Origin: Populus alba
Taxonomy: Eukaryota; Streptophyta; Magnoliopsida; Malpighiales; Salicaceae
Assembly: GCF_005239225.2 (NCBI RefSeq)
Contig: NC_133302.1
Span: 9,023,991 to 9,087,990, forward strand
Length of the DNA: 64,000 nt
Reading direction: 5' to 3'
In this document: piece after piece, positions 13,236 to 25,457 of the stretch
How positions within the stretch are numbered: the stretch's first letter is position 1
Layout of the letters: the number at the start of each line of letters is the position of its first letter
The notes under the pieces: generated by a model
Database searches by the model: none
Seen by the model: only the letters and a program-made list of their open reading frames with translations
Told to the model about the DNA's origin: nothing
Made by a program: the position numbers and the translations under genes

Positions 13236-13327
13236 ATATAGTCGAGTCTATGACTCTAGTCTCGAACTACTAATATATTTTAAACAACAAGAGAAATTCG
13301 AGACTAGAGTCATAGACTCGACTATAT
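13236..13327. repeat. Perfect 31-bp inverted repeat (hairpin)
   Basis: The left arm 13236-13266 and right arm 13297-13327 are exact reverse complements over 31 bp, separated by a 30-bp loop. The arms have mixed base composition (GTCGAGTCTATGACTCTAG core) in a very AT-rich setting. A transcript could fold into a miRNA- or siRNA-precursor-like stem. It could equally be a small foldback transposon relic. Confidence 0.9.
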
Positions 13328-14639
13328 TCAATAAGGTTCAATAAACTATGTTATTTTAATAACATGATTAAAAAAAAAGACAATAACAGTAAATCTACTG
13401 AACTAAGCAAAAACATTGACAATGATTACCTGCACAAAATGAATGCTTTTTAATATTATAAAATATATCTTGTCAATATTTTAAAAAGCCTCTATATAAT
13501 CTTACATGATGACAAAGTGAAAGTTAAATGAAATTTTAAACAATAAAATTAAAAAAAATCAATTTTAAAAAAAAAACTAAAAAGAAGTGAGTGAATTTAA
13601 AGCAAAAAAAAAAAAATGAAGCTCAATTCCTAGCCAACTAAGGACAAAATTATATAAAAAAATCAATTTAAAAAAAAAACCCGGTAAGCTTGCCAGACTT
13701 GCATTTTAGGTCTTGAGAATGAGATAACCTAGGAAAAACAATTAAAAAAAAAAACTTATGAAACTCAATTATCAAACTAATCCAATGTTAAAAAAGTAAA
13801 ACGTAAAAAAAATCCAATTTAAAAAAAAAATAATAAAAAAAATATTTAATTTAACCAGGTTAATCCGTCTAACCTTCAATTTAACTTGTAAGACCAGGAT
13901 AACCCCATAGAAAAGAAAGTAAAAACAATTACAACCCAATACCAACCAACTAAATATTAAAAAAAATAAAATAAAATAAAAACTTATCAATTTTTAAAAA
14001 AGATCAAATTTAACTCAAGTTAACCTTTCAAACTCATGGTTTCGATCATAAGGCCACAATTACAATATAGAAGGAAACCTAGAAAAAAAAAATCAAAAAA
14101 ATCAAGTTCTCAATCAATCCAAAAATAAAAGATAAATTTTAAAAAAAAATCATTGAATAAAAAGAATTCAAAACAAAACAAATTAAAAAGAAAAAAAGAA
14201 AAAATCATTTATTTATTTATTTATTTTGTTAATACAATGACAATTCCTCTCGTCTACTTGCATCTTTGAAATTAATGGATATATTGGGAAGCAAAACGAA
14301 CATTGAAAATCATGCTGAAAAAGGGTTGGCGTTGATAATGCATCACCTCCTCCAGCGCAACTGACAGCAAATTACATCTTGTCTGTATCCAAGTCATCAA
14401 AAATTGATGTGTTAAGCTTATGCAAGCTCAATAATTAGTGTAAAGACTTGAAACTGGTAGAAAAGGACGTAATTAAATTATCTCTATATCCTTTTTTCAA
14501 GTCATTGAAAGTTGGAAAGACATTATCGGATCATTTTTGGCATCACCTTAGGAAGGAATCTATTTTTAATTATCTAGCATGTGATCTAATGATAATGATA
14601 AGAATTTATAATTAAAAGATTTGTTTTTCTTGTAATTTT
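13328..14639. other. A-rich degenerate repeat region
   Basis: About 13540-14220 is extremely A-rich on the + strand and carries loosely repeated phrases such as TTAACCTTTCAAACTCATGG and GGTTAATCCGTCTAACC. Similar phrases recur at about 37600-38440. It looks like a degenerate dispersed repeat; the 72-codon minus-strand ORF at 13772-13990 is an artefact of poly-A tracts. Confidence 0.45.
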
Positions 14640-14765
14640 AGGTTTAAGTCTTATAGTTACTAATATTATAGCCACTAGAAATTTATATAATCGTTAATTT
14701 CAGAGCCTGTTGAATTAGTTGAGGTGCGCGTAAGATGAATCAAAAACTCTTATTAATTAAAAAAA
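14640..14765 (+). repeat. SINE-like repeat, partial copy 3
   Basis: This shares the order AGCCACTA, ATCGTTAATTTCAGAGCC, TTGAATTAGTTGAGGTGCGCG with the repeats at 19-172 and 1272-1425, but the tRNA-like head is poorly preserved. Confidence 0.4.
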
Positions 14766-17149
14766 AAAAAATCATCCCTTCTTTCATGGTCATATCCATG
14801 CCTATCCTTCTGGGGGAGTCAGAAGATCCACTTGGAGAATTGACCTAAAACACGATGGCAACTGTGTATCTCTTCGAAGTTGAACATGATAGAGGGCTAT
14901 AGAGAATAGGATCCGCCATTGATGGCGCTGCTCGCCAACACAAGCTAGCTCGAGTGCCTGTCAATATAGATTTATGATGAACAAGTTCATACAAGTTTTT
15001 ATCTCAATAGTAGAACGTCGAGGATCTTCAAAGAAATTAATAACTTTCAAGAGTCTAGTACGTTTGTGTGGGCGCGCGCTTGTGGTTTGTTGGATATGAA
15101 GAAAAAAATGTTGGATGAATTTGAAAATCAAATAATAAAAGGAGACCCGCATGGGTAATGCATGGTTTTGGGGTGCAAAACATGTAAATAAACCTTAAAT
15201 TGAAGGGTCGAATTAAGAAAATTTCTTGTTTTTTATGATTAATATAATATAGTTTTTTTTCTCAAATTTCGGTGGACCGAGCCTTCTCATCTTTCATATT
15301 GTTCGCCTCTCCTCATCATGATTGCTTAATACAATGTTCTCTATAGATTTTTGGGTCACAAAATTCCTATGGTGGGATCAAAGTGGCTACACATGCACTA
15401 GGATCCTGATAATTTCAACAATATACCTGTTTATTTCCTCTTTTTTTCTCCTTTTTTTTTTCATTTTTCAGAGAAGACTTAGCTAGTAATAAAATTAAAC
15501 TAAAAAAATCATATATCTAGCTTAATTAATACTAGTTTTTGCCCTTGCTTTATTTAAAATATTGAACAAAAATAACATGTTTTTCATTTACTTTTAATCA
15601 AATAAGTAAAAAAATATATCTCACAATATTTTTAATCAAACATATATTTTTATAGACACTTGCTCTTTTTATTTATTTTACATGTAAAAATACATTTTAC
15701 AATATTTTTAATCAAACAAATATTTTTTAAAGCCTATATTTTTTTTAAAAAAATCATAATTAAAAATATTTTTTATTTCAAACTAAATCATGAAAAATAC
15801 CACAATATGAGAAACACACTTCACCTTAGAAATTAATCATATTAATCAACATATTCATATTATATGAAGTACAATCAATGATGGATATTTGTTATGATTA
15901 TAGGGCCACCCCACTCCATTCGAGTAATAAACAAGGACAAGAAGTTTCCTCTTGGAATATATTATTCAGGGGGTTGGAAGAAATTTGTTTTATTAGCTAA
16001 GTTGCGACTATGAAATATAATCAATTATCTATACATGTCAATGTTTATGTGTGTATGAGATTGCAATGTAGGATATTTTTTAAAATAATTCATCATTTAA
16101 AGATATATCAACTTGTATTATGTTTTATTTGTTGATATCAACAAATTAAAATTATCAAAAAATACTATAAAATAGGTAAAAATATTTATAAAAAAGGAAG
16201 GGTGAGCACCCATTATAGAGATGCCACGTGGTAATTCATCATAGATTCAAAGTGACTTGTTTGGTGGGCTAGAACAACTCTCCCCAATTGTGCTTTGAAT
16301 TTTTGTTAAATGAAAGTACACGATCGATCCCTTGAAAATGAAATCCCATTTTGGATCTACTCCAAAATTTCTAAGAGTGTCATCACTGCATTTATCTAAA
16401 TTTATGAACACTTCTCATTCTTCAATGCTGCTGATTTGAATCTATGGATCTGACACCTAACTATTTGTAATTAATACATTGCTTTGCTTGTAAATATAAT
16501 CTCCTTCTTTATCACCATGATTCAAATTTCAAAACAAGATACACATCAAGTAAAATTCTCATGAATTTTCTAATTTCGATAAGGATAGTCGCATACTTGA
16601 TCAAATTGAAAAAAATAATACTTATATATTTTTTAAAAGTATTTTTTAAAAATAACATTTCTTAGATTTTTATTTATTTTTTATATTAACATATTAAAAT
16701 CATCCAAAAATATCTAAAAAAATGTTTTTTTAAGTGAAATATAATTTAAAAAACACTTTAAAAAATAAATTATAATGTAAAAATAAACATTCACTTAATT
16801 TTATTTATTACGCTCTTAAATAGACTTTCCTAGTGCCATGAGAGTGGAAAATGAAGGCTATTTTTCAAAGTTAAAATAGATTGTTCCTCTCCATCAACCC
16901 TAAATCAATGGTTGCAAATTGCACGACATAATAATCAGAAAATTAAATTAAACTTAACCCTAAAAAAAATGACAACATTATTTATTATTATTTTATAAAT
17001 GACGAAGTTATATATCATTATTTTTCATATTCATATATTATCCATCAAACTCTTTATATTCATGCTTTTCAAAGGCTTTTTTCTTCATATGTTGTTCCTC
17101 TCCATCAACCCAAAATTAATGGCTGCAAATTGCATGCCATAATAACCCA

Positions 17150-17310
17150 TGTTTTTAAAAAGGTCTTTTTTAATTAAAAATTATTTTTTTTTATATGTTT
17201 TGGATATTTTGATGTATTAATCTTAAAAATAATTTTTTTTTAAAAAAAAAACATCATTTTGATGTATTTCAGCATGAAAAACACTTTGAAAAGCAACCGT
17301 GACCATACTT
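17150..17310. repeat. Dispersed AT-rich foldback repeat
   Basis: The family motif order is visible: a GGTCTTTTTTAATTAAAAATTA-type start (shown in part), TTTTGATGTATTAATCTTAA, and AAAAACACTTTGAAAAGCAA near the end. Confidence 0.45.
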
Positions 17311-18429
17311 TCAAACATGCATTATATTAAATTAAACCTTAAAAAAACTAAAAGATGATATTATTTATCTTACAACCTCTGATTGATGATATACTAATTT
17401 GTCTTTACATGTAATTGTAATGATATGATCATAGGACTATGATTTTAATCACTTAATTGATGATTGAAAAAGGGGTGAGGTTGCCATAGCCATGAATACA
17501 ACTAGATAAAATTAATGAACTGTAAAGTGATCTTTCATTGTATTAGGGCACCGCACTTCTAGAAACCAAGACCAGCAGCTTATATTTATTTATATTACCG
17601 CATATCTACTTTATGATAAAGATTGATGGCCTAATTTTACCTTTTCGGCATGATCACACCATCAATATCTATCTAGGTTAATAATTGATTTTTCTGTTTT
17701 GAGGGGTAAAAAAACAAGAGGTCAATAGTCAAGTCACTCCTTCATGCATGATTGATATTGCCATGGTTTTTATGTTTGTGATATGGGGGGGGGGGGAATT
17801 TTAAAAAATATTTATGGTGTTTATGGTTGATTTTTATTGATTTAATAGGCAAAATACATCAGAAATAATATTTTTGTACGGGTTTAGGTAGATCATTTCC
17901 ATCCATTCTAGTTAAAATTAAAGCTTATTTGAAAAAAAAAAAAAATTTACCATATAAAGTTTTTTGTAGTTTGGTGTCTATTTACTCTAATCTTCTCCCA
18001 ATAATAGCACAATTTTCTTCAATACCGTGTAACGGGTTGCACCAGTTGAATAGATTAAAATTTATTTAAAAGATACTGAGAAAATTACTCAAAATATATG
18101 CATTGGAAAGATTGTTTATATTAGTGTTTCCAGATATTTCTTATAACTTCACACAAAGCAGTACTAATTAATTTACTTTCTCTCTTATATAAACAAATAT
18201 ATATAAGCAGTAATAACTTTGGGTTTGATCCCTGCGAAGTTGGGCTTAGATGGATCATGGGTTTTGAGAATAGTTACTCAACTATAAGAAGCCATTCATT
18301 TTAAGATCCATTAATTAAGTTGGGCTTTATACAAAAAAGGCCCAACCCACCATAACAACCTATACTTTTTCAAGTGCTATTAATACAATCACAACATAAG
18401 GCATGGCCTAACGAGGTGCTTATAACCTC

Positions 18430-18645
18430 TCTTTTTTTTAAGTATTTTTTTTTAAAATGATTTTTTATTTTATTTTCTAACTTCAAATTAAATTTTTTTT
18501 TTTTTGTGGTTTTAAATTGTTTTGATATGTTGGTATAAAAAATAAATTTTACAAACAAATAACAAAAAACAATTATTTTGATATATTTCTAAGCGAAAAA
18601 CACTTAAAAAAAAACTACTACCACAATATTAAATGGGCTCTTAGA
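18430..18645. repeat. Dispersed AT-rich foldback repeat
   Basis: It contains TTTTGATATGTTGGTATAAA and the AAAAACACTTAAAAAAAAAC tail followed by CCACAATATT. A second partial copy starts immediately after it. Confidence 0.45.
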
Positions 18646-19429
18646 GCTTGTTTGTTTTTACTTTTCAAAAGTATTTTGATAAAAAAATGAATTTTTTTAA
18701 TGTTTTCTTCAAAAAAATTTTAGGTGCATGGGAGGCACCCACGTCATTGACGTGGCATGTGCAGCTCCATCTAAATTTATCTTTTCAACCTTTCATTGAA
18801 ATTAACTGTTTAATTCTTCAATAATCCATTCGATTAGTCTAAAATCACTCTCTTATATTAACAAAATCCAAGTCAAAATCCTTTTTCTCTTTTTATATGT
18901 CATGACTGAAACCCAAAAAAAAAAAAGATGATTTTTTTTTTGGTAAAATCCTTGTATATTCCATCTATTAACATTTATAAACCTATAAATTCTCACCATT
19001 CTTAAACAATTTTATCAAATTTTCCAATCTACCAAATCTTCTCCTTTGGCTGAGACCAATAATTAAAGGGGAGAGGGTTTTGCTTTTTCTATTTTTAAAT
19101 TAAATATTTAGCCAATCATAATTCTATTTTCTAACATGATTTAATCATAATTTGCATCATTTCAATAATAAACACCATATATCCCCCATTTCACATAATC
19201 ATAGCAATTTAATTTGTTCATCAAAACACAAAATTATAACAATTAATCATTTTAACATGTTCTTTAACTTACTTGGATAACAATTCAAGAAATGGATGCA
19301 AGAAAGATTCAAATTCCCTTCTCCTCCCTTTTTAAACCCTAGCATTGGATTTTTTTTCTTTAAAATAACTTCCAAGAACTAAATCACCCCTTTTAATTGT
19401 TTAACTAAGTTCTAATTACACTTTTTCCT

Positions 19430-19431
<2 letters not shown>

Positions 19432-19510
<79 letters not shown>
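19432..19510. repeat. Long (TA)n microsatellite
   Basis: About 39 uninterrupted TA units, the longest simple repeat in the window. Confidence 0.95.
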
Positions 19511-19514
<4 letters not shown>

Positions 19515-20142
19515 CTAAGCAAGAAAACAAATAGAAAAATTACACAAATTCTCTCCATCTCTTATGGTTTCTAGCCATCGGCCCAGAGAAGAAAAATTAG
19601 GCATTTATATAGTCTCATCTTTTAAATTTTGCACATTGATCCTTTTTTGTTTAGCCTTTTTCAAATTTATCCCCATCCTTTACTTCTAAATAAATTAATG
19701 CCTTATCACTCTTTTTTTTTTTTGTTAAATTGTATCCCTCTTGATGCTTATTTATTTATTCAAGTTTTTTTTATATCATTATTATTATTATTATTTCATT
19801 TTATTTTGGTCGGGTTAGCTTATAACTAGCTTTTTAAATTTAATGATCCAAAAGTTAACCACGAGCTGATATTTTTTTTTTAAAATGAGATTTATAATTC
19901 TCTTTATTTTTTCTATTTGATTATTATAGTTTTCATGACCTACGTCACGAGTTTAGTGAGATATCCTGAGTTGGCTCCACTCTAATTACTAAGGTTACAA
20001 TTTTGTCATGCTAACTCGATTAACCAAGACCATATTTTTTTATGTCATTTTTTTACCCAATTTTGTTCTTTTGTATTTATTGGGTTATGAACTCAGTTGT
20101 ATTGTTTGCTCCCTTTTGAAAAAAACCATATTTTTTCAGGTT

Positions 20143-20558
20143 ATCATGATCATTTTTGTTTTTAAATTTGATTCATCTACTGTCATTTTCTCTTTTTTTT
20201 TTCTAATTAAAATAAACTCAACTTATTTGACCTAATTGGGTCTACGATCCGAGCTGTAGATTTTATGTTTTTTTAAAAAAACATGTTTGCGGCACCTAAA
20301 TATTATGTTTTGTGAAAAAAAATAGTCCAGCCTTATCTTAAAGCACGAGCATCGAGCCTAGTTAAGACTAAAAATAGATTGTAAGGGAATTTTATTTTAA
20401 AAAAAATTCCTTTTAAAAAAAAGTTCAATATTGAATTCACATCCTAAATGTATCAACTCCTTATTATTTAGGAAATCAAATCCATTATTTTACCACCATA
20501 TCTTTTAAGGTAACAATTTCCTTTAAATGGTGTTACTAGTGTTCTTTTCTATTCCACA
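20143..20558 (+). repeat. About 400-bp direct repeat, left copy
   Basis: It starts ATCATGATCATTTTTG and ends TTCTATTCCACA and is repeated at 22690-23083 with about 90 percent identity by eye. This copy carries about 40 extra bases near 20225-20265. It could be an old LTR pair or a local duplication. I found neither a primer-binding site after it nor a matching target duplication. Confidence 0.65.
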
Positions 20559-20904
20559 TATAAACATGGCACCTATATTTGCATGATATATTTTGGAATT
20601 TGTTCAATTTGAAAGATTATATTAATGCAATTAACATCGTGTTTGTTTCTTTTAGAAATAAAATAAAATGTCTAATGATATTTTTAGTTCACATTTCTTG
20701 ATTTCAATTTAAAAATAATGTCATATGTGATTGAAAATTGATACAATTAACATATGTTGTTGAGTCCATGAAAACAAAATTGGTGAAAGTGTTTAAAAAC
20801 CAAGTTCATAACCAAACATGAGGATCTCGTTTGCAAAGTACATTTATATATTTTAAAATATCAATTTTCATCCATATACACATCCATATTAAAATAAAAT
20901 TGTG

Positions 20905-21112
20905 TTTGGAGTGTGGTAACGGTTGCTTTTCAAAGTACTTTTCATTCCAAAACACATCAAACTAATATTTTTTTTATTTTAAAAAAATTATTTTTGATAT
21001 CAGCATATCAAAATGATATGAAAACAGTAAAAAATATTAATTTAAAGCACATAAAAAATAAAAAAATAATTTTTTTTAAAAAACACTTTTAAAACGCAAT
21101 ATCAACCACACC
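20905..21112. repeat. Dispersed AT-rich foldback repeat (best copy)
   Basis: About 208 bp with short inverted ends (GTGTGGT near the left, ACCACAC near the right). The centre reads TTTTTGATATCAGCATATCA, and AAAAACACTTTTAAAACGC lies near the right end. The best-preserved member of a family seen at least ten times in this window, probably a MITE-like element. Confidence 0.55.
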
Positions 21113-21272
21113 TTTAAATGCAATTTAACTTTTATATTCTGCAATGGAGTCCCTTACTATCATAATAGATATTTAGGCGAACATTAAGATAGATAATTCA
21201 TAAAATTGCCATCTAGTTTTACTTAACGTGAAAACTATGAAAAACCTAATAATGGATTTAAGAGGTTTTGGT

Positions 21273-21608
21273 TAGAGATGATTATTTTTGGTTTGAGTCG
21301 GTTTTTATATAAAAAAAGTAATCAAATCGAATTTTTTTATAAAAAAAAAACTGAAACCGAACCGAAACGGGTTCAGACCAGCCATTTTGGTTTTTTAAGA
21401 TAAAAAAGGTTCAAACCGATTTGACTCGGTTTTTTCTAGTTTTTTTAGTTTGGCTCTATTTTAGCTCGGTTTTTTTTTTTTGTTTGGGTTTGGTCTGGAC
21501 AGTTTTTTCGGTTTCAAGTTTATAAAACCAAAATTGAACTGAACCAATTGGTTTTTTAAAAATTTTAATCGGTTTTTTTTTACGGTTTGATTTTTTTACT
21601 CATCTCTA
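21273..21608. mobile_element. hAT-type MITE
   Basis: The terminal inverted repeats are TAGAGATGA at 21273 and its complement TCATCTCTA ending at 21608. It is flanked by 8-bp direct repeats, GTTTTGGT (21265-21272) and GTTCTGGC (21609-21616), which differ only by two T/C changes. TAGAGATG-like ends with 8-bp target duplications fit the hAT superfamily. The 336-bp interior is built from CGGTTT and AAACCG motifs and has no ORF, so it is non-autonomous. Confidence 0.8.
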
Positions 21609-21739
21609 GTTCTGGCTATAGGGGCTACTTACACAATTAAAAAGGACCACAATCACCCTAGCATGCTTTCATAGCAAGGTTGTTGCTTATTTCAATCCTA
21701 ATTAAATTTCCTCATACAAGTTCATTTATATCTATTGTT

Positions 21740-22689
21740 TTTGCCCTTAGTTACGAGCTTGTCAAAAAAATAATAATAACAAAAATAAAATTGAGATCTC
21801 ATCTCAAATATATAGCTAAATTTATAAAGAAGAAAATATTAAGGACACTAAAATAATAAAATAAGAATAATAAAAATAAAAGTAAAATAAAATCAATAAA
21901 CATGATTCCACTAAAAGTATAAAAATAAAATAATAACAACAACTAATAAATCAACATAAAAAAGCCTTGTCGTCATTGGAACCAAATTGGTTTTAAGTCC
22001 TAGATTTATACCAAGACTAACATAGCACCAAATAATCAAACTTACACATAATAGGTAGATCAAACATGTTAAAATTAACCAACCGACACCTCTATATGGC
22101 TATTGACACATTAATTTTGTTGGTTTATTTTAGTTTTAGCACATAGGAAAAAAGATAGCATATCTCTAACTTCATCTCCGCCGGTTGAGGTAGAAGAGAA
22201 AAAAAATTCAAAAGGGGAGGTGTGGAGGGGCTGGCGGCTTCCTCCTCGTGAGGGGAGAAAAAAATAGGCTTTTAGGGTTTCGTCTTGTGTGGCCTCTCCC
22301 CCTCATTTCTTAAAATTACCCGCCTCCTTTCTTTTGAGTTTTGAACCTATATTTATAGGTAAAATGTTGTCAGGGGCTCAAAACTGGTCCCTCAACTTCT
22401 TTCTTTTTGTAAATTTGATTCTTTCTTAATTTTTTTGTATTTTTTGAAAACGAGCAATATCAATGTCGACTCAATGAGAAAAATCAATGATTTTAAAAAT
22501 GACGCATGAAAAGTCGGACGAGTTCAAAAATCTTTTGAAAATTAATTTTTTTTTTAAACGACATTGAAAATGCTAAAAACGATACAAATATATTAAAAAC
22601 ATATTTTTTTGGATTTTTGTTGTTTTTCGCTATTTTTGAATTTTCCGAAAATTTTATCAAAAATGTGGATCAAAAATTGGGTAACAACA
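21740..22689 (+). mobile_element. LTR-derived fragment ending CAACA
   Basis: The part 22380-22689 closely matches the end of the solo-LTR-like unit at 60949-62293. Shared blocks include GGTCCCTCAACTTCTT, GAAAACGAGCAATATCAA, GTCGACTCAA and the closing AAAATTGGGTAACAACA. A TTTATAGGTAAAAT promoter-like block lies upstream in both. The left limit is uncertain. Confidence 0.55.
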
Positions 22690-23083
22690 ATCATGATCAT
22701 TTTTGTTTTTAAATTTGATTCATCTACTATCATTTTTTTTTTCTAATTAAAATAAACTCAACATAACCTTGATTTTATTTTTCTTTTTAAAAACATGTTT
22801 GCGGCACCTAAATATTATTTTTTGTGCAAAAATAAAATAAAATAGTCTAGCCTTATCTCAAAGTGCGAGCATCGAGCCTAATTAAGACTAAAAATAGATT
22901 GTAAGGAAATTTTATTTTAAAAAAAATTCCTTTGAAAATAAAAAAAAAATTCAATATTGAATTCACATCCTAAATGTACCGGCTCATCATTATTTAGGAT
23001 ATCCAATCCTTTATTTTATCACCATATCTTTTAAGGTAACAATTTCCCTTAAATGGTGTTACTACTGTTCTTTTCTATTCCAC
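22690..23083 (+). repeat. About 400-bp direct repeat, right copy
   Basis: Matches 20143-20558. Its left edge abuts exactly the CAACA end of the LTR-like fragment at 22689; its right edge is TTCTATTCCACA. Confidence 0.65.
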
Positions 23084-24469
23084 AAACCATCAACTCCACC
23101 ATAGGAAGCTAACACAACCACCAACTGAACACCAACAGCCACCGTCGGTTTCTCTCTCCTCTATGGAGACCCTCCCATTTTCTCCTTCTTCTTTTGCTTC
23201 CTCCGCCACCGGCCACCATCTCTGCTACAGCCTCAGCCACCGTCCTCACGTTGGCCTCTCCCCATCTAGACTAGCCAGGCCTCCATCTAAGGACTTCAGC
23301 GTCAGGTAGCACCACCTGTTGTCACTGTAACTAAGTTGCTACATGCAAAACGAATTCTCGTTCTGCATGTAGCCTTATTAATTTGCATGGTTGCTGGGTC
23401 GGGCCAACAACCATGCGGGCCTGGGCTGGACCATTTGGGCCTGGCCTGACCCAAAAAAGAAAAGAAAAGGACCTGTTGGGCCGAGATCGGCCCAACCAAA
23501 AGTTCCTGGGCTTGGCCCAGTCATATGGGCCAGCCTAGCCCCCATGTTTTAATAATATTTATTTAATATAATTATATATATATTTCTTTACAAAAAAAAA
23601 TCCAAAAAATTTTCAAAAATCATTTTAAAAAAATTGTGATTTTCTTAAATATTTTTCTACCAATTTTACATAATATCGGGTTGTATATTTACACTGTAAA
23701 ATACAAATCTGGTATTAAAATACTCAGTTTTCTTCGAAATATTTCAAAAAAAAATTCAAAACATTTTCAAAAAAAAATCTCAAAAACTTTTAAATCAAAT
23801 TTCCCTTAAAAAAAAAATTTTTTTTTTATTTTTATGCATACGGCCAAATTCTAAAAATTTTCCAAGCATATTTTCATTAAAAAATTGCATCTTTCTCATG
23901 TTTTGAAAATCCAAAAATGGATATCATAACCAGTTTATGATCATCCATTAATATTTGGTCAAAATATCAAAAATGTTTTTCTAATCTTTTTTAGGATCCA
24001 GATGTAGACTTTAATATTTGTAGGGTGTAAAATTACACGATAAAATACACCCTCAAGTATTAAAGACACAAGGTGTAAAAATACGATGCTAAAATTCAGA
24101 GTTTAGAACGGTTAGAATTTAACCCGATAGGGTAAAGATTTTCTCATGAAGATAGATTTACCTTGAGCCTTAGAAAAGACCAACAAATAGAACCCGACTT
24201 AGAAAAAAAATCAAACAACAATGCAACTTACCTTAGGTAGGGTGCCCTGGGGTAATGCGTCTTCCCCTTCCACAACCAGTCCCTTACTCAGACTCTTACA
24301 GACCATAGGTTCCTAATGACCATAATACTAGGTGGGGACTTATAAAACATTAATCATAATTTTATGATTAAATCCAAAACCCTTTCCAATACACAACACC
24401 TCACCCGGGAGGCACGACAAGAGCCTCCGCCATCGCCAGATGACGTCACGACGCTCGACCCCCGCAACA
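23084..24469 (-). mobile_element. LTR-like fragment, inverted, with GC-rich block
   Basis: On the minus strand the unit starts TGTTGCGGGGGTCGAGCG at 24469. It then carries GCACCCTACCTAAGGTAAG (about 24230-24250), closely matching GCACCCTACCTGAGGTAAG at about 61141-61160 in the solo-LTR-like unit. A palindromic ATGACGTCA-type site lies near 24441-24448. The far part (23100-23560) is GC-rich with many TGGGCC and GGGCCTGG motifs and two short palindromes. The 65-codon ORF on the minus strand at 23302-23499 has no recognisable domain and is not called as a gene. Confidence 0.5.
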
Positions 24470-25264
24470 AATAACATTAGTTTTTTTTATATGAAGATTA
24501 AAAAAATCATTTGACTACGCATAAAAAATAAAAAAGTCCCATATGTCCTAGTCAAAAAATTGCCCATAATTCAAAAGCTTCTAGTTACATATATGTTTCC
24601 CGGTGTAATAATTAACTCACCAATACGAAAAGATTGAATTGCCCTTAACTCATAAGCGTTTTGGTTTCTTCTTAGAAGGGGAAAAATGTAATTAAAGTGT
24701 CGCAATGAATAGTTTTTTTAGTCTTTATGCATAGTATTCTCTATAGTATTTTGGTAACATGTTTTATTGTTTCTATTAATTAATTTTTTTTAAAAAATTA
24801 ACTCTAATTTTACCAGATTAACATTGATTTTGATTTGAAAAAAACAATCCAGCCCAAATTACATTTTGAGTCAAGAAGTCCCCAACTAATCCGTCAAGAG
24901 TCCACCAAGTTTAATATATGTGCAAGGGATCAATTTTTTTAATTTTATTCTTTTATAGTATTATTTTCTTGCGGTGGCTCTTTATTTTTGTGGAATTAGC
25001 CATAACCCCTTCAATTCTTTGTAATTTTCTATTTGGTGTCCGAGTTGTTGTGACTCTTCTCAATTCTCACCATCCTCCAGTGCTGGGCTGGCCGAATGGA
25101 GACCTGCAATTTTACAAAAGAGTTTATGTATGTCTTGTAACTTGCTTTAAATAAATGTAAAATAGTTGTAGGATGATTTTCTTAATCAAATTAAATGGAT
25201 AAAGTTTTTAATTTATTTATTTTTATAGCATGTCTTGTATTTATGATTTAAAAAATTGGATTGC
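24470..25264. other. Intergenic DNA before the SAC9 relic
   Basis: No gene is supportable. A 78-codon ORF at 24918-25154 contains a short plausible stretch but matches nothing I can name. It might be a degraded neighbour of the SAC9 exon. Confidence 0.4.
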
Positions 25265-25266
25265 AG

Positions 25267-25457
25267 GGACCTGGAATCATCCATGTCCAGATAAACCTTG
25301 GAAGAGATTTGACATGGCATTTGACGAGCTCAAGAGATCAGCAATTTTATCTCCTCTATCTCAGCTGGCTAATCTTTTCCTTCTTGCCGGCGATATCCAC
25401 TCAACACTTTATACTGGTTCAAAAGCTCTACATAACAAGTTCTTCCCGATGAAATAA
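25267..25457 (+). pseudogene. SAC9-like phosphoinositide phosphatase exon relic
   Basis: A well-formed acceptor (TTGCAG) is followed by an open frame reading TWNHPCPDKPWKRFDM, then LSPLSQLANLFLLAGDIHST and LYTGSKALH. This resembles the segment just after the WW motif of Arabidopsis SAC9, a very large SAC-domain phosphoinositide phosphatase. The family match is from memory and fairly specific (WxHPCPDKPWKR, GDIHxTLYTGSKAxH). The frame then runs to a stop after about 60 codons and no other SAC9 exon was recognised nearby, so this is a single captured or left-behind exon and not a working gene. Part of it is copied at 27419-27456. Confidence 0.6.

Larger units (their letters stand above)
14766..19431. 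other. Intergenic DNA with dispersed repeats
   Basis: No gene is supportable. It contains foldback repeat copies (about 16610-16800, 17150-17310, 18430-18645), a run of 12 G at 17785-17796, and AT-rich filler. The ORFs present are short and low-complexity. Confidence 0.55.

Noticed and set aside
20143..23083. Complete LTR retrotransposon with the 400-bp repeats as LTRs
   Set aside because: No primer-binding site follows the left copy, no polypurine tract precedes the right one, and the flanking five bases do not match.
24918..25154. ORF considered as an upstream exon of the SAC9 relic
   Set aside because: It does not resemble the SAC9 text expected before the WW motif, and no donor site in a matching phase is evident.
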